Shown: positions 45,197 through 56,400 of the stretch, one piece after another
How positions within the stretch are numbered: the stretch's first letter is position 1
How the letters are laid out: every line of letters begins with the position of its first letter
Assembly: GCA_038277395.1 (NCBI GenBank)
Contig: CM076194.1
Span: 114,727,417 to 114,791,416 of the forward strand
Reading direction: 5' to 3'
Origin: Dryocosmus kuriphilus
Taxonomy: Eukaryota > Arthropoda > Insecta > Hymenoptera > Cynipidae
DNA: 64,000 nucleotides
Made by a program: the position numbers and the translations under genes
Notes under the pieces: generated by a model
The model's input: the letters and a program-made list of their open reading frames with translations, nothing else
Told to the model about the DNA's origin: nothing
Databases searched by the model: none

Positions 45197-46752
45197 CACT
45201 GTTAAAAATGTTTTGAAATTTCAAGCACTTTCATACACAAAAGTGTCTGAAATTTCAAAACTTCCGTGTTTGAAATAAAATTAATGCATTTGTGATTTAA
45301 AGTTTCAAACCGTTTATGTATGAAATAAATTTCATGCAAAAGTACATGAAATTCACGAAGGACTGTTTGAAAACTACAGCAAATATGATTGAAATTTCAT
45401 ACATATATACCTTAAGCCGAATTCCTATAAGAGTTTTTAAAATTTTCAACAGGCTTAATTGAAGTTTAATAGATTTTTACCTTATTTTTTATTTAATTAC
45501 TTGTGTATGACATTTAAAACAAAATATGGTGAAATTTTATACACATTTATTTGAAAAATGCACTTGATATTGTCTGAAAAATACATTAGACTGTTTTGAA
45601 ATTCAATGTAAGTATTCTTTAAATAAGCTCAATAAACATCTGGTAGAAAAATCCAATAAATAATTTGATATTTAATACGAATCTTTATAAAATATATTTA
45701 AATTCAATATGCACGAAATTAATGATTATAATAAATTATCATCAATACAACTTTAATATTTCAAATATATATGGAACTTTTTTTTGAAAATTCGCTTTTT
45801 TTACTCAAAATTATTACTATTGGTCTTGTGGAATATTTACCGACATTGGTTAAATAATTTTCAATAATTTAAACAAGCTTAATTTTGTTCAAACAATTAT
45901 TTTTTTCATAAAATTAATGCTATTGGCCTGATGTATTATTTTATAGTCTTAGTTAATTAATTTTAAATTATTTAAACAAAGTATGTTTTCTTAATACAAG
46001 TGTTTCAATTTTCATATAAATTAGTCATATTTAATATAAAAATGTATGAAATTTCAAGCAAATATGTTTGAAAATTCATACACAATTGTGTTTGAATTTT
46101 CAAATAAGTTAGTGAGATTTTGTAGGCTCTGCCTACATGGGAACTACTACCGGTAGGTGGCTACCGCGAGTCGGTCAAGTCTTTCCCGCAAGTACGCGGG
46201 GGTCTCGGATTGTACTTATTGGTGGTCAGTTCCCATACTCCTCAGGGCGTCTGAGGTAGGGTCCGTCCACATTACCACACTGATGAGTCCAGTGGCGGAC
46301 CCGGGATGAAACTATCAGGCGTTTTGGTAGGCTGCAGTGCACCGCTATATGCGTCTCATCGAGACGTGGTGCGCCTGCGCCTAGCTTAAATATAAATATA
46401 GCACTTCGCTATAATTTAATATAAAATGTATAAAATTTCAAGCAAATGCGTTTGAAACTGCATACACAAAAGTGTTGGAATTTTCACATAAGTTAGTGAG
46501 ATTTAATATAAAAATGTATGAAATTTCAAATAAATGTGTTTGAAAATTCATACATAAAAATATTCGAATTTTCAAAAAATTTAGTGAGATTTAATATAAA
46601 AATGTATGAAATTTCAAACAAATGTATTTGAAATTTCATAAACAAAAGTGTTTGAATTTTCACACAAACGTGTTGTAGATTTAAGATACTTGTATATGAT
46701 AATTGCTTCACACATAAGTGCATTAACTTTCAGACAAAAATTTTTAACAGTG
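45197..46752. mobile_element. TA-target MITE-like element with CACTGTTAAAAAT ends
   Basis: CACTGTTAAAAAT at 45197 and its inverse ATTTTTAACAGTG ending at 46752, both flanked by TA, fit a Tc1/mariner-type target. The interior is made of repeated GAAATTTCA / TTTGAAAATTCATAC words; clear ~86-bp units start at 46034, 46414, 46500 and 46588. No transposase frame. A 293-bp SINE-like sequence interrupts it at 46121. Confidence 0.7.
46121..46413 (+). mobile_element. SINE-like, highly structured GC-rich insertion
   Basis: Splits an 86-bp repeat unit of the host element and is flanked by ATTT on both sides (46117-46120 and 46414-46417), consistent with a target duplication. GC-rich 5' part, AT-rich 3' tail (TATAAATATAGCACTTCGCTATA). 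It can fold extensively: TGGGAACT (46138) pairs with AGTTCCCA, enclosing ACCG-CGAGT-CGGT and CCCGC/GCGGG stems; CGTCTC-ATC-GAGACG lies further on. CTGATGA...GAAAC (46280-46312) resembles a hammerhead core, but the outer stems are not convincing. No pol III A/B boxes recognised. Confidence 0.5.
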
Positions 46753-47160
46753 TACTGAAAGTAGCCAAGTATCTTCCGAAGAACTGCGAAATCTCGTGAA
46801 TCTTATTTCTCCTGCGATTTTCTCTCTACAGAGAAGTGGACACCTTAGCCGGATTGTTCGCGTCATAAAATCCATATAACTCATAATTTTAGCGAGCGCA
46901 GTGGAAGCAGTACCGCGGGGAAATGAAGAACTTCCTGAGTTTAAAGAACTTTCATTCAAATCCTTTTAAGGGTCATTTTCAGTCACAAGAGCTTCAAATT
47001 GATGAAAATTTCATTTCACATTTCTTACAATATGTTTCTTTTCTCGCTTTCTTTTCGAAGATGAAATTTTTTCAGAAATCAGATGTCAAGTGGCTCTATA
47101 AATTTTATATTATAGGTTGCATATTTTATGAAATTTAATGTATCCAAATGCACCTGTAGA
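46753..47160. other. Unassigned, possible decayed coding remnant
   Basis: Plus-strand 46760-46850 reads SSEELRNLVNLISPAIFSLQ in one frame, faintly like an N-terminal region of Harbinger-type nucleases, but the frame breaks soon after. Function not assignable. Confidence 0.2.
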
Positions 47161-47183
47161 ACTCTATGAAGAATGAATCTCGT

Positions 47184-47255
47184 CTCTCCGTAGCTTAATG
47201 GGTAGAGCACCAGACCGACAATCTGAAGACCTGGGTTCGATTCCCCGCGGAGCTA
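47184..47255 (+). tRNA. tRNA-like gene, anticodon position reads GAC (Val)
   Basis: A cloverleaf of 72 bases can be drawn: D stem GCTT/GAGC, anticodon stem with 4 of 5 pairs around loop CCGACAA, T arm CTGGG-TTCGATT-CCCCG with one mismatch, acceptor with 5 of 7 pairs. A-box-like TAGCTTAATGGGTAGAGC and B box GGGTTCGATTCC are present, and a T6 pol III terminator follows at 47263-47268. Position 33 is C, not the near-universal T, and the acceptor tip does not pair. It is more likely a tRNA pseudogene or SINE head than a working tRNA. Confidence 0.5.
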
Positions 47256-47269
47256 GAGAGAATTTTTTC

Positions 47270-48418
47270 ACAGACTAGATATTTTAATGTCTTTAGTGTA
47301 TTAACCCGTGACTTCTCGTGTGTAGTTTTTTTTAAACAAAATATATTTAGTTATAAAGCTAGCAATGACAGTTTATTTTTCGTCCAACTGTTAAATAATA
47401 TTTAAGAAAAAAGTCTGTTAAACAATTTTTCACTTGTGTACTTATACAATCTGACAACATTATTAATCCAATTTATGGTAAAAAGGTTTTTTCTTCTATA
47501 AACTAAAATCCAGTAGCGCCAAATTTAAGGCAGATCGAACCCAATCGATTTTTGGGATGAGGAATTTGGGAAATAATTCCCCATAAATAAGAATTTTTTA
47601 CTTGTGTTTGGGGGTCGTTTAATAGACTTGGGATTCTATTTGCCCCTTTTCACCAAATTTGAGAAAAATGTGCAGTTTTTTGTTCCCGAAAAAGAAGCTT
47701 TTTATAGGGTGTCCCTTCAAATCTATAAAACTGTTTTTTATTTGAACTACCCAAATTTAGATGGTAAGTAAAACCCTTCCGATTGAATAAACCACCCCTA
47801 AACGTAACAAACCTGTACTTTCTCTTATGACTTTTAACCGTCCGTTTACAGATGGGGGACTTTAAGACAAACGATTTTTCAAACTGGAATGTCTCGTCTA
47901 TATGGGAAATATGGAAGTTCGGTTTCCCCCTCTAAAAAATCTAGGTACTAATAGGGTCAGGTCCTGTACTGTTAGAGTTTTGAGTGCTTCACTTCTGAGA
48001 AAAAAATATTTAATAAAAAGTGTCGAAAACCCTATTCAAACAACTCTGTAACCTTGAAGCGTCACGTCCGTCAAACCCGTGCCATCCAATCAGAGAAATG
48101 GTATGCAGTGGCTCCATTGACTAATGAAGTATCTAGCAGAGAGCTGGCGAAAATTCAATTTCCAATTTCTAACAGAAATATTTTTATAGTTGAAATGGTT
48201 AAAAAATAAGTGCAAACCGTAACTAGACCTCACCAAATAATACAGTTTCGTATAGAATATCAAGTCTAACAAAGACAGTAATGAATATTATTATTTAGGC
48301 TCATGTCAGTGATATTTTGAAAAGTTAACCTCAAACTTGGTCAATCGCATATCGAAATCGTGTGCAGTGAGCACACGTGAACCAGGTTTTTCGGACTTTT
48401 CTTGAAACAAAGATAATA
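47270..48418. other. Intergenic DNA
   Basis: No gene recognised. The segment around 47590-47760 loosely resembles 54360-54530 (TTTGAGAAAAATGTGCAGTT-type words and a short GTCCC-containing block), possibly an old dispersed repeat. Confidence 0.35.
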
Positions 48419-48604
48419 ATGGCAAAACCGAAAAAATGTTTTGTACCTGATTGCAAGTTCAATAGTAAGCATTATCCCTGCGGATTTTTTATAAGGTTGC
48501 CTGAAAACACAGAACTGAGCAGGAAATGGACTGAAGCCGTTGAAAGAACTTTGGGCACATTTGCACTGTCAAAATTTACAAAATCCAATTTAAGGAGATT
48601 CTAG
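48419..48604 (+). pseudogene. Partial THAP-domain ORF
   Basis: The frame starting at ATG 48419 encodes MAKPKKCFVPDC, then GFFIRLPE and a Trp eleven residues on (RKWTEAVER). This matches the first half of the C2CH THAP zinc finger (C-x4-C near the start, then the F.R.P block and the conserved Trp), a DNA-binding domain found in host proteins and P-element-type transposases. The later Cys and His are missing because the frame stops at 48604. No clear donor site lies before the stop, so this is a truncated copy or a first exon whose splice site I cannot see. Confidence 0.5.
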
Positions 48605-48778
48605 GCATTTTCACACCACATTTTAGGTCCTTCTCTATACTTTTAAAACACTTTAAAAATAATAAAGGCGAAAATAGGTTATGTTTACTGTTTACACTCA
48701 ATCACTAGCGGCCATGTTGATTCCCCCATTGTTTCAGATTAGATTCGAAATATAATGATAATCGCGCAAGTGATTAGG

Positions 48779-49038
48779 TGAACACAAGAAAACACAGATT
48801 TTTAACCAACAAAACTAACAAAAACTGCGTTTATTCGCATATTCAAAGTTAGCTTTACATGAGCAATCAAGAAATAGCGGCACACGTGCGTCTTGTATTA
48901 GGATCTCGCCTGAAGTTTGGAAAAACTTCGAGGCAAGCGCCCGTGAGTCCTTCTGAAAAGTCCTTAAGAGTGGGGGCCGGGAAATAGACACGTACACTCA
49001 GAATTTGTATACATATCGTGATATCGAAATTCTGAACA
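48779..49038 (-). repeat. Probable 3' LTR of the BEL/Pao element
   Basis: On the minus strand, TGTTCAGAATTTCG follows a purine-rich stretch shortly after the pol stop codon. The segment ends TTGTGTTCA about 260 bp later and contains AATAAA (about 48830) as a possible polyadenylation signal. TG...CA ends and position support an LTR; no second LTR is in the window because the 5' side of the element is missing. Confidence 0.5.
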
Positions 49039-49230
49039 TCCGCCCGATTCTTTTAGAAACGAAAAGAAGTTTAACTACTGTTATGGTCATCATAGATGGC
49101 CGCCCGATTTGATATATCCGTAGTGGTAATGAGAGACCGATTAGACTGAAGTGAAAAAAAGGCTCTGAGATTGACGGAGTTAAATTCAGGATGGTAAGAT
49201 AAGGTCTGGTCTGGATGAGCCAGGAAAGGT

Positions 49231-52083
49231 TTATGCAAGATCTTCCCTTGCACGGGGGAGGAGGCAGAGCTTTACCATAGGTCTCTCTAGTTCGGTAGTA
49301 GCCGCTCGGACCGTAACGGCACGAACTAGGCCATCATTTCCCGGATGTACCTCAATGACTCTACATAATGGCCCCTTGGTGGGTGAAATCGTCTCATCTG
49401 ATTCCTTCAATATCGCCAGATCTCCTACCGGACAGACTGTTGAAGTTGACGTCATTTAGGAAGCGTTTGAAGCCAATGCTGGTATTTCGAAGACCGTCTG
49501 TGTCAGAAATCTTCCTGCATTTTCTGGACCATTTTCCACCTTTCATGCGCAGGAACGTGCTCCTGTATCAGCGAAGGCCCAGGAACAGTGGTGAGTGGAC
49601 CTCCAATGAGCCAATGTCCCGGAGTAAGCGCGGATAAATCGCTAGGATCATCAGTGATAGCTTGTAGGGGCCTTGAATTAAGACACGCTTCGATCTGTGA
49701 TAATACCGTTGAGATCTCCTCAAAAGTCGATGTTCCGATAACTCTCTTCAGATGGTGCTTTGTAGATTTGACGGCGGCCTCCCACAATCTACCGAAATGT
49801 TGAGCTGATGGGGGTAGGAAGAGCTAAGTGGTTTGGTCCATGGCCAGAGCATCGGAGATGTCTTGCGAGGTACGCGATGCCTCCGCGAAGAGAGTTCTCG
49901 ACTCAGCATCGACCCCGACGAAATTTGTTCCCTGGTCACTGGTCAGAGTGGAATAAATGCCCCGTCGTGAGGTGAAGTGTCGATAGGCAGTTAGAAAAGA
50001 CAAAGAAGTATAATCGGACACTCCTTCTAAATGCACAGCACAAGTGGACGTGCAAACAAAAATCGCAATGTAGCCTTTATATGATTTTTGCCCACGTCCG
50101 GGGGCTGCTCGAATTTTTATTGGACCAGCAAAATCCACACCACTGTGAAGAAAAGCCCGATCGCGCTGCACGCGATTAGAAGGGAGATTTCCGATAAGCT
50201 GCGTGGCAGTGGCAGCTTGATGACGAACACATACTACACATCGCAATATGCGAGACTTTACAACCTAACGACCCCGCAGAATCCAGAATTGACGTCTCAG
50301 GGTGGCTAGGGTGAACTGGGTTCCACCATGAAATGTGCGGCGGTGGCAACTGTAGACGACCAGCTCTGTGAACGGAGACATCGATGGTAGGATATATGGG
50401 TGTCTCTCATCAGGATCCAAAACGGAATGTTTCAAACGTCCACCAACTATCAGTAGCTGCTGAGTATCTAGGAAAGGATTAAGCTTGATTAGCGGGTCAG
50501 ATTTAGGCAACTTCTCCTTTTTTTATCCAATACAGACGAGCATGATTGAGTTCGGCTGGAATGAGAACTCGAGGATGCACATAAGGAGATGAACGATTGA
50601 TGATTCTGTGTTATTTCATATTATTGATGTATCGGATGTATCAGGCGATCACTTAAGTTAATTTTTCCATCGAAGATGCACAATGAGCGAAACGTTCCCA
50701 CATATTGAGGCGTGCAACTGTTATCTGAGGGATGTTAACACGTCGTTCCAGATCAGTATCGACTTGAAGACTAGGATCATAGGTAGACCAAAGAAGATCG
50801 GTCTCTAGAAGTCTATTTGGACCAACCCACCAGAGCGAATGAACCCTGAGCTGCTTGGCCGAGAGGCCTCGAGTAGCGCAGTCCACAGTATTCTCGATCC
50901 CAGGTATGTGATGCCAATAAGCATCTGGAAGAGAGGTTTTAATATATGATACGCGATTAGCCACAAACGTATACCAATTACAAGGAGGACTCCTTAACCA
51001 TGCAATTACGTTCGTGCTGTCAGTCCAGAGATGCACCCTCACACCCTTTGAGGAGAGAGTCTTCTGGATGTTAAGGGTAAGACGGGCGAGAGATTGGGCC
51101 CTACAGGGCTCTAACTTTGGAATAGATAACTGCTTGATGGGCGTGACTTTCGATTTGGAACAAACAAGATATGAACGAACTACACCTTGAGGTGTGACGG
51201 TTCTTGTATAAAGAACAGCTGCATACGCTGCCTTGGAAGCGTCTGCGAAGCCGTGAAGTTCAACTAATCGAAGACCATTGGAATGGACCAGCCAACGAGG
51301 AATCCTGATAGCATCCAGCTGTCGAAGATTCTCAAAGAGGCGAATCCATCGTTGGAACATCTCCTCTAGAAGTGGATCTTCCCATCCAATCTTGATGAGC
51401 CAAAGATTCTGCACGAGAATCTTGAAGATTATGATGACTGGTGATATTAATCCGAGAGGGTCAAACAGTTTTGATATGTCTGATAAAACTCTCCTTTTAG
51501 TACAAGGTGCCGTCGGGGTAACTACATTTGTACGAAATAGCAATTCATCTTCTGCTGGCTGCCACGTCAATCCTAGAGTATGAAACTTACTTCCTTCGTG
51601 CCATGCACGGGACTGAGATTTCGCCTTCTAATACTCAAGGACTGATTTCACGAGTGTAATATCATTGGATGCCCATTTGCATAGGGGAAATCCACCCGAT
51701 TACAACAGATTGATAAGTTCCTGCTGCAATGTTAAGGCCGATTCCAGATCGTCAGCACCTCCCAAAATGTCATCAATATAGATATGACGAGGGAGGATAG
51801 AGGCAGCTTGGGGCCACCGATGTGCCTCGTCCGTGACAAGTTGCTGGATGGTGCGCAACGCCAAGTAAGGCGACGAGGATAGTCCAGATGTAACGGTGGT
51901 CATCCGATACTCTCGGATTGGTTCATTTGTGGGATCGAATCTCCACAAAATTCGTTGGCATTCTCGATCATCAGGATAAATCTGGATTTGAAGAAACATC
52001 TTTTCAATGTCAGCTGAAAAGACTACTACAAACATTCGCCATCGAAGTAAGATATCCGTAAGCTCTGTATGCAACTTTGGCCC
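49231..52083 (-). pseudogene. pol: BEL/Pao retrotransposon pol, truncated and broken
   Basis: Encodes the enzymes for reverse transcription and integration in intact elements. On the minus strand, reverse transcriptase starts mid-domain at 52083 (GPKLHTELTDILLRWR, SADIEKMFLQI) and carries the catalytic YIDDILGG. The connecting region (SGGFPLCKW) has stops near 51700 and 51630. An RNase H region (51570-50653) holds FADAS and LWTDS. The integrase shows an HHCC-type piece (GGRLKHS...CHRRTFHGG) and a core with GVDFAGP and TSDQGTNF (50246-49824). The integrase C-terminus (49787-49231) has LNSRPL and GHWLIGGPL. Gag, protease and the first part of reverse transcriptase are absent; low-complexity DNA abuts the break. 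Domain order and motifs are typical of BEL/Pao. Confidence 0.88.
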
Positions 52084-52084
52084 A

Positions 52085-52590
52085 GTGTGGAAATTTTAAT
52101 AATTTTTTTTGGAAGTTTTAAGAATTTTTTTTGGAAATTTTAATAATTTTTTTTTGAAGTTTTAATAATTTTTGAAATTTTTGGAATTTTTTGAAAATTA
52201 TTAAACTTTTTAAAAACTTCTAAAAATTTTCAAAATTTCAAAAAAATTTCAAAAATTTCCAAAAATTTGAAAAATTATTCAAATTTCCAAAAAAAATTTA
52301 ATTTTGAAAAATTTTCAAAAATTTCAAAAATTATTAAAAGTTCCAAAAAAATGTCAAATTTCAAAAATTTCAAATTTCAACAATTTTAAAAATTTTCAAA
52401 AATTTTCAAAAATTTCCAAATATTTCCAAATATTTTCAAAAATTTTCAAAAATTTCCAAAAATTTCAAAAATTATTCAAATTTCCAAAAAAAATTTAATT
52501 TTGAAAATTTTTCAAAAATTTACAAAAATTTTCAAAAATTTAAAAAATTATTAATATTTCCAAAAAAATTTCAAATTTCACACACAGTAC
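52085..52590. repeat. Low-complexity AAATTTCAAAAATT array
   Basis: About 500 bp of TTTCAAAAATT / TTTCCAAAAATT words on one strand, with the complementary TTTTTTGGAAGTTTTAA words in the first 110 bp, so the array is partly inverted. The 64-codon frame inside is a translation of the repeat and not a gene. Confidence 0.9.
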
Positions 52591-52985
52591 AATAATGAGG
52601 CCATTATTGTACTGCTCCCACCACTGACCCATAACGGGCTACTTAAGTGGCGCGAATAATACGCGCGAATCATGCCTGCGGTGTATAAAATATTTAAAAA
52701 TATGCAACTACCCCGTTTACGAATTAAAGCTAACAAAAAAACATTGTACTGTCGTGCGTCCTGCGGTAAGGCAGTGTGCAAAGAACACTGTATCTATTTC
52801 TGTATAGTGATTGTGTAAAATGAATGCTTTTAAGTAAATTTTACTATTTTTGTACAATAAATATGCATTAACATTCAATATCCTGCTTTTTCTATGGAAT
52901 TACCTGCATGAATTACTGCAAAGTCATAGTCTAAGCTTTGAGACCTGGCAGGGATATAAAAAAAAAGTATTTGTTGCAAAATTAG
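52591..52985. other. Short intergenic stretch
   Basis: No gene or repeat recognised. Confidence 0.4.
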
Positions 52986-53330
52986 CCAGAAACAGTTCAA
53001 AAACTGAATAAGTCTTGTGGACAATTATATGTAGGACAAACAAAAAGGTCATTAGAAACAAGAAGGAATGAGCCCCGTAACAATATCAATCATTGTATAA
53101 AAAATCACAAAGAAATTGCCAAACATGTTCACTCTGCCCACAATGGAAACATAAACAATATTAAATGGGATGATATCAAAATTTTACATAAAGAAGATAA
53201 TTATTTTAAAAGAATTTTCGTCGAAATGATGTATATTAAAAAAGAAAATAACAAAGCCTTAAATAATATAACTGACCTAAATCTTTACAACCCAGCATAC
53301 GACATGATCGTTAATAAGATCTGTAATTAG
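52986..53330 (+). pseudogene. Penelope-like element: GIY-YIG endonuclease C-terminal fragment
   Basis: An open frame of 114 codons, too poor in ATG codons to attract attention as an ORF, ends at TAG 53328-53330. It reads CGQLYVGQTKRSLETR at the start (GIY-YIG core LYVGQT, then R at the active-site distance), followed by IAKHVHSAHNG, KWDDIKILHKEDNYFKRIF and EMMYIKK. This order (C..LY.GQT.RSL, a His block, W..VKIL.KE..Y..R...E...I) is characteristic of the endonuclease domain of Penelope-like retroelements, which nicks target DNA. The upstream reverse transcriptase is missing; the frame is closed by TAG at 52983. Typical of 5' truncation. The downstream 0.7 kb may be the element's 3' region. 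Confidence 0.8.
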
Positions 53331-53461
53331 TAATTTTCATACATTACAATTAATAATCTTTCTTAAATTTTTATAAGAAAAACTTTTTTCAAATTTTGGC
53401 GCCTAAATTACAAATTATACTCTGAACTAAAACTTTCCTTTTCGTTAGTACCCTTTTAAAT

Positions 53462-53499
53462 ATTGAGGTAGTAAGGTCATCGTACCTTTACTCCTCAAT
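53462..53499 (+). repeat. 16-bp-arm hairpin in the Penelope-like 3' region
   Basis: ATTGAGGTAGTAAGGT and ACCTTTACTCCTCAAT pair with one bulge around a CATCGT loop. It shares GGTCATCGTACC with the hammerhead-like stem at 54044-54055 (GGTCATTGTACC), so it may be a diverged relative. Confidence 0.6.
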
Positions 53500-56400
53500 G
53501 AATTTAATAAAAAAATGTAACTCTTTCGAAAAAATTCTTTTCCACAACAATGTTTAACTCAAAAATGTTTATTTGGCAATATCTATACAAACATTATAAC
53601 CAGGTAATTAAAATTCGCATATAATTCTCTGTTGTAAACAAAATTTCTAACCTTTTTCCTGTCACTCTTAACCTAAAAATAAATAATGTTTTTAATCCAT
53701 GTTCATCTAAAACATCCTTTTTTATTATTAAATGTTTTTAGACTGGGTACCAAGATGAAAATCCCTACCATAAACTGATTCTACAATTTTTTCAAACAAT
53801 AACCTTTTAAATTTCATCTTTATTTATTAAAAATTTCGACCACGATGTTCAGTAACAAATTCCTCAATTGATGAAATTCTGTGGATTATTTTGATATGAT
53901 TAGATTTATAGAAGAAACTTAGTTACTAAGGTAAGCTCTTATATTCAAATTTATAATTTTCTCAAAATTTGTTTTTCTTTGTTAAAATATTCTACTTGAA
54001 TCGAATTTCTTATGTAATTTCCCTGTAATAGGAATTCTGATGAGGTCATTGTACCAATGACGAAAAGTCAAAATTTCTTGAATTAAATGGTGATGGTCTG
54101 GAAGTGTTGGATTATTTTTTACTTATATTACATCCCAGACGTTAAAAACCTAATGAGGATTCAAAATCTTCCCTCTATTAACATGAATAAGACTTAAAAG
54201 ACCCTGTCCGTAAACGGAAGATGGGAAAAAGAAGTCTGTGAACGGAGGGTTAAAAAAATTTTCATTTTTATCCGAAAATTATTAACACTCACTCAAAATT
54301 ACGTTTTTAAATATTTTATAATACGTATTTAAACGAATTTAATATGGAAAACACGAATTTTGTACGTTTGAAGTTGATTTAATAAACCTGGGAGCGTACC
54401 TATTTTCCCTTTTCCAAAACATTTGAAAAAAAGTTCAGTTATAGTTTTTCATCAAATGGTAGCTTTTCGGCAGGGGATGTCCCTCAAGCCTAAGAAGTTT
54501 CTTTTGAACCACCCTATATTAACTAATCATAGCGGAATTTAAAGTTATTAGTTTCGGCTGCATTCGTTGCATATTGCGTAACGATAAATTCATACAATTA
54601 TTAGTTAAAAGACTGCAAAACTAATTGTAAGAAGTAATTCTTGAAATTCTAAATTGATTTGGGAAAGGATTCTTATGCATCCCTAAAATTGTTTAAATGA
54701 ATTTACTCGCAAGAAGCTCCATAAAATATTTTTAAAAACCTGCAGCAGAAACAACACATTATTTCCTATCACTACCATGTACATGAGTAGCGAAAGAGAA
54801 TCGAGTACCGATTAAAATACTTTATTAATATCAATAAAATTCAATCAGACTTCCTATAACCACGATTAGTAAGAAATTCAGAACGAATATTTCGAAGAAA
54901 ATCGGGAAAAACGAAGAGCACATCGTTCTATGAAAAATTAATTACGATTCGTTCGAAGAAAAGTGCAGAATTTTCTTTTTTTGTGGATATTAGAGTGGGT
55001 GGTGAGGAGATGAAAGGAATGTTTGTGGCGCGAGAAGAAGAGAATCGTCCTAGCGATGATCTTTCAGTTGTACTGCTTCACAGGTCACACACAGATCACA
55101 TTAAACATTAAAACAGGTCAAAGGTTCAGTACCCGAGAACATTTGTCTTATAGAGACAGGTTGATTCAATCCAATCGTTTCGAGTTCTTGTTTCCGCCTG
55201 TCTTTTTTACTACGCTTGACGTATCGATTACCCTTCTAATTGTCAATTGATTTTAATACGATCAACGATCATTCTGCGAGCAAAAAGTAAAGCCCTAGCT
55301 TCGTTCCACGTATATCTATCGCACTTTTTCCTTTCCTTTCAAGCGCGTTTCTCAGAAATATTTTATTTAATTCCTAAAAAATGTTTTCATTTATAATTTT
55401 ATATTCTATTATAAATTCAAAATGGAAGAAAAGAAATTAATTCGCAAGGGAAAAAAATTTCACTTTGAATTCAGAATTCAATATTTCTAAATTTGAGAAA
55501 AGATCTCTAAATTTTCAAATTTCTTTAATTTCTCCATTCAGAAGTTTCTCCAATTAAATTAAGAATATTAAAATTTGCTTACCGTATACCATTTTTTTTG
55601 GAAAATATTGTATTTAGTAAAAAAAATATTTCTCATGAAAAAGTTATATTTTTGTATTGTCTTTAAGCCTGACACAAAATTACGTTCTACAAAATTACTA
55701 GTTTTATGCACGTTTACAAAATATTAAAACAGCACTTGAAAATTTTCCAAAAAACTTTGATTCGGATAATTTAAGTCTTTGATTTCGGGCCCTTTTTACC
55801 AGCTACTTTTCGGGAAAAAATTAAATGAACCTGAGAAACTTTTAATGCAGAGATTTTTGTAATTAAATTATTGACTAAACCCATCTCTAATAAAAGTGAA
55901 AATGATTAATACTTAAGACTATGGAACAATTACAATCTTTAAAAGAAGTTATGGAAGACTTAAGTTTGACTGCTTCCTGCAATTTGATCCTTATTTGATT
56001 GAAACCAAGTCCATTTTGCTGAAATTTCTATCAATTCATTTCAATTTCTATCAGAACTTCAGTTTATTCGCGGACATTCTTCTTTCATGCGAGATTAATC
56101 CTTTCGACGCATTCTCAATTTGAGTGATTTCAATCCTCGATCGCTTCCTCGATGGGTTCTGAAAAGAAGCCAGATATAATCCCTAAAATTTCCAATCATT
56201 TTGATTAACATTGACATTGTGTTGTTAAAATACTATTTCAGAACACAGAGGAACTCTATACAAAATTCATAAACTACCTATTTAATTCAAAACTGATGAT
56301 AATAAAAATTTTAATCGAGAAAGATCATGAAAAACCTCAAAGTGGTATTATGAGAATTTAATAGACAAATTTCTCAAGTTTCTTCTAAGTAAACTTTTAC

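Noticed and set aside
46280..46312. CTGATGA...GAAAC in the SINE-like insertion as a confirmed hammerhead ribozyme
   Set aside because: Stem II is ambiguous between two pairings, and no cleavage triplet gives both stem I and stem III, so it is kept only as a lead.
46760..46960. Harbinger nuclease N-terminal fragment
   Set aside because: Similarity is limited to one short segment from memory and the frame breaks; not enough to name it.
52304..52498. 64-codon KNFQKFQK-type frame
   Set aside because: Pure translation of the low-complexity AAATTTCAAAA array.
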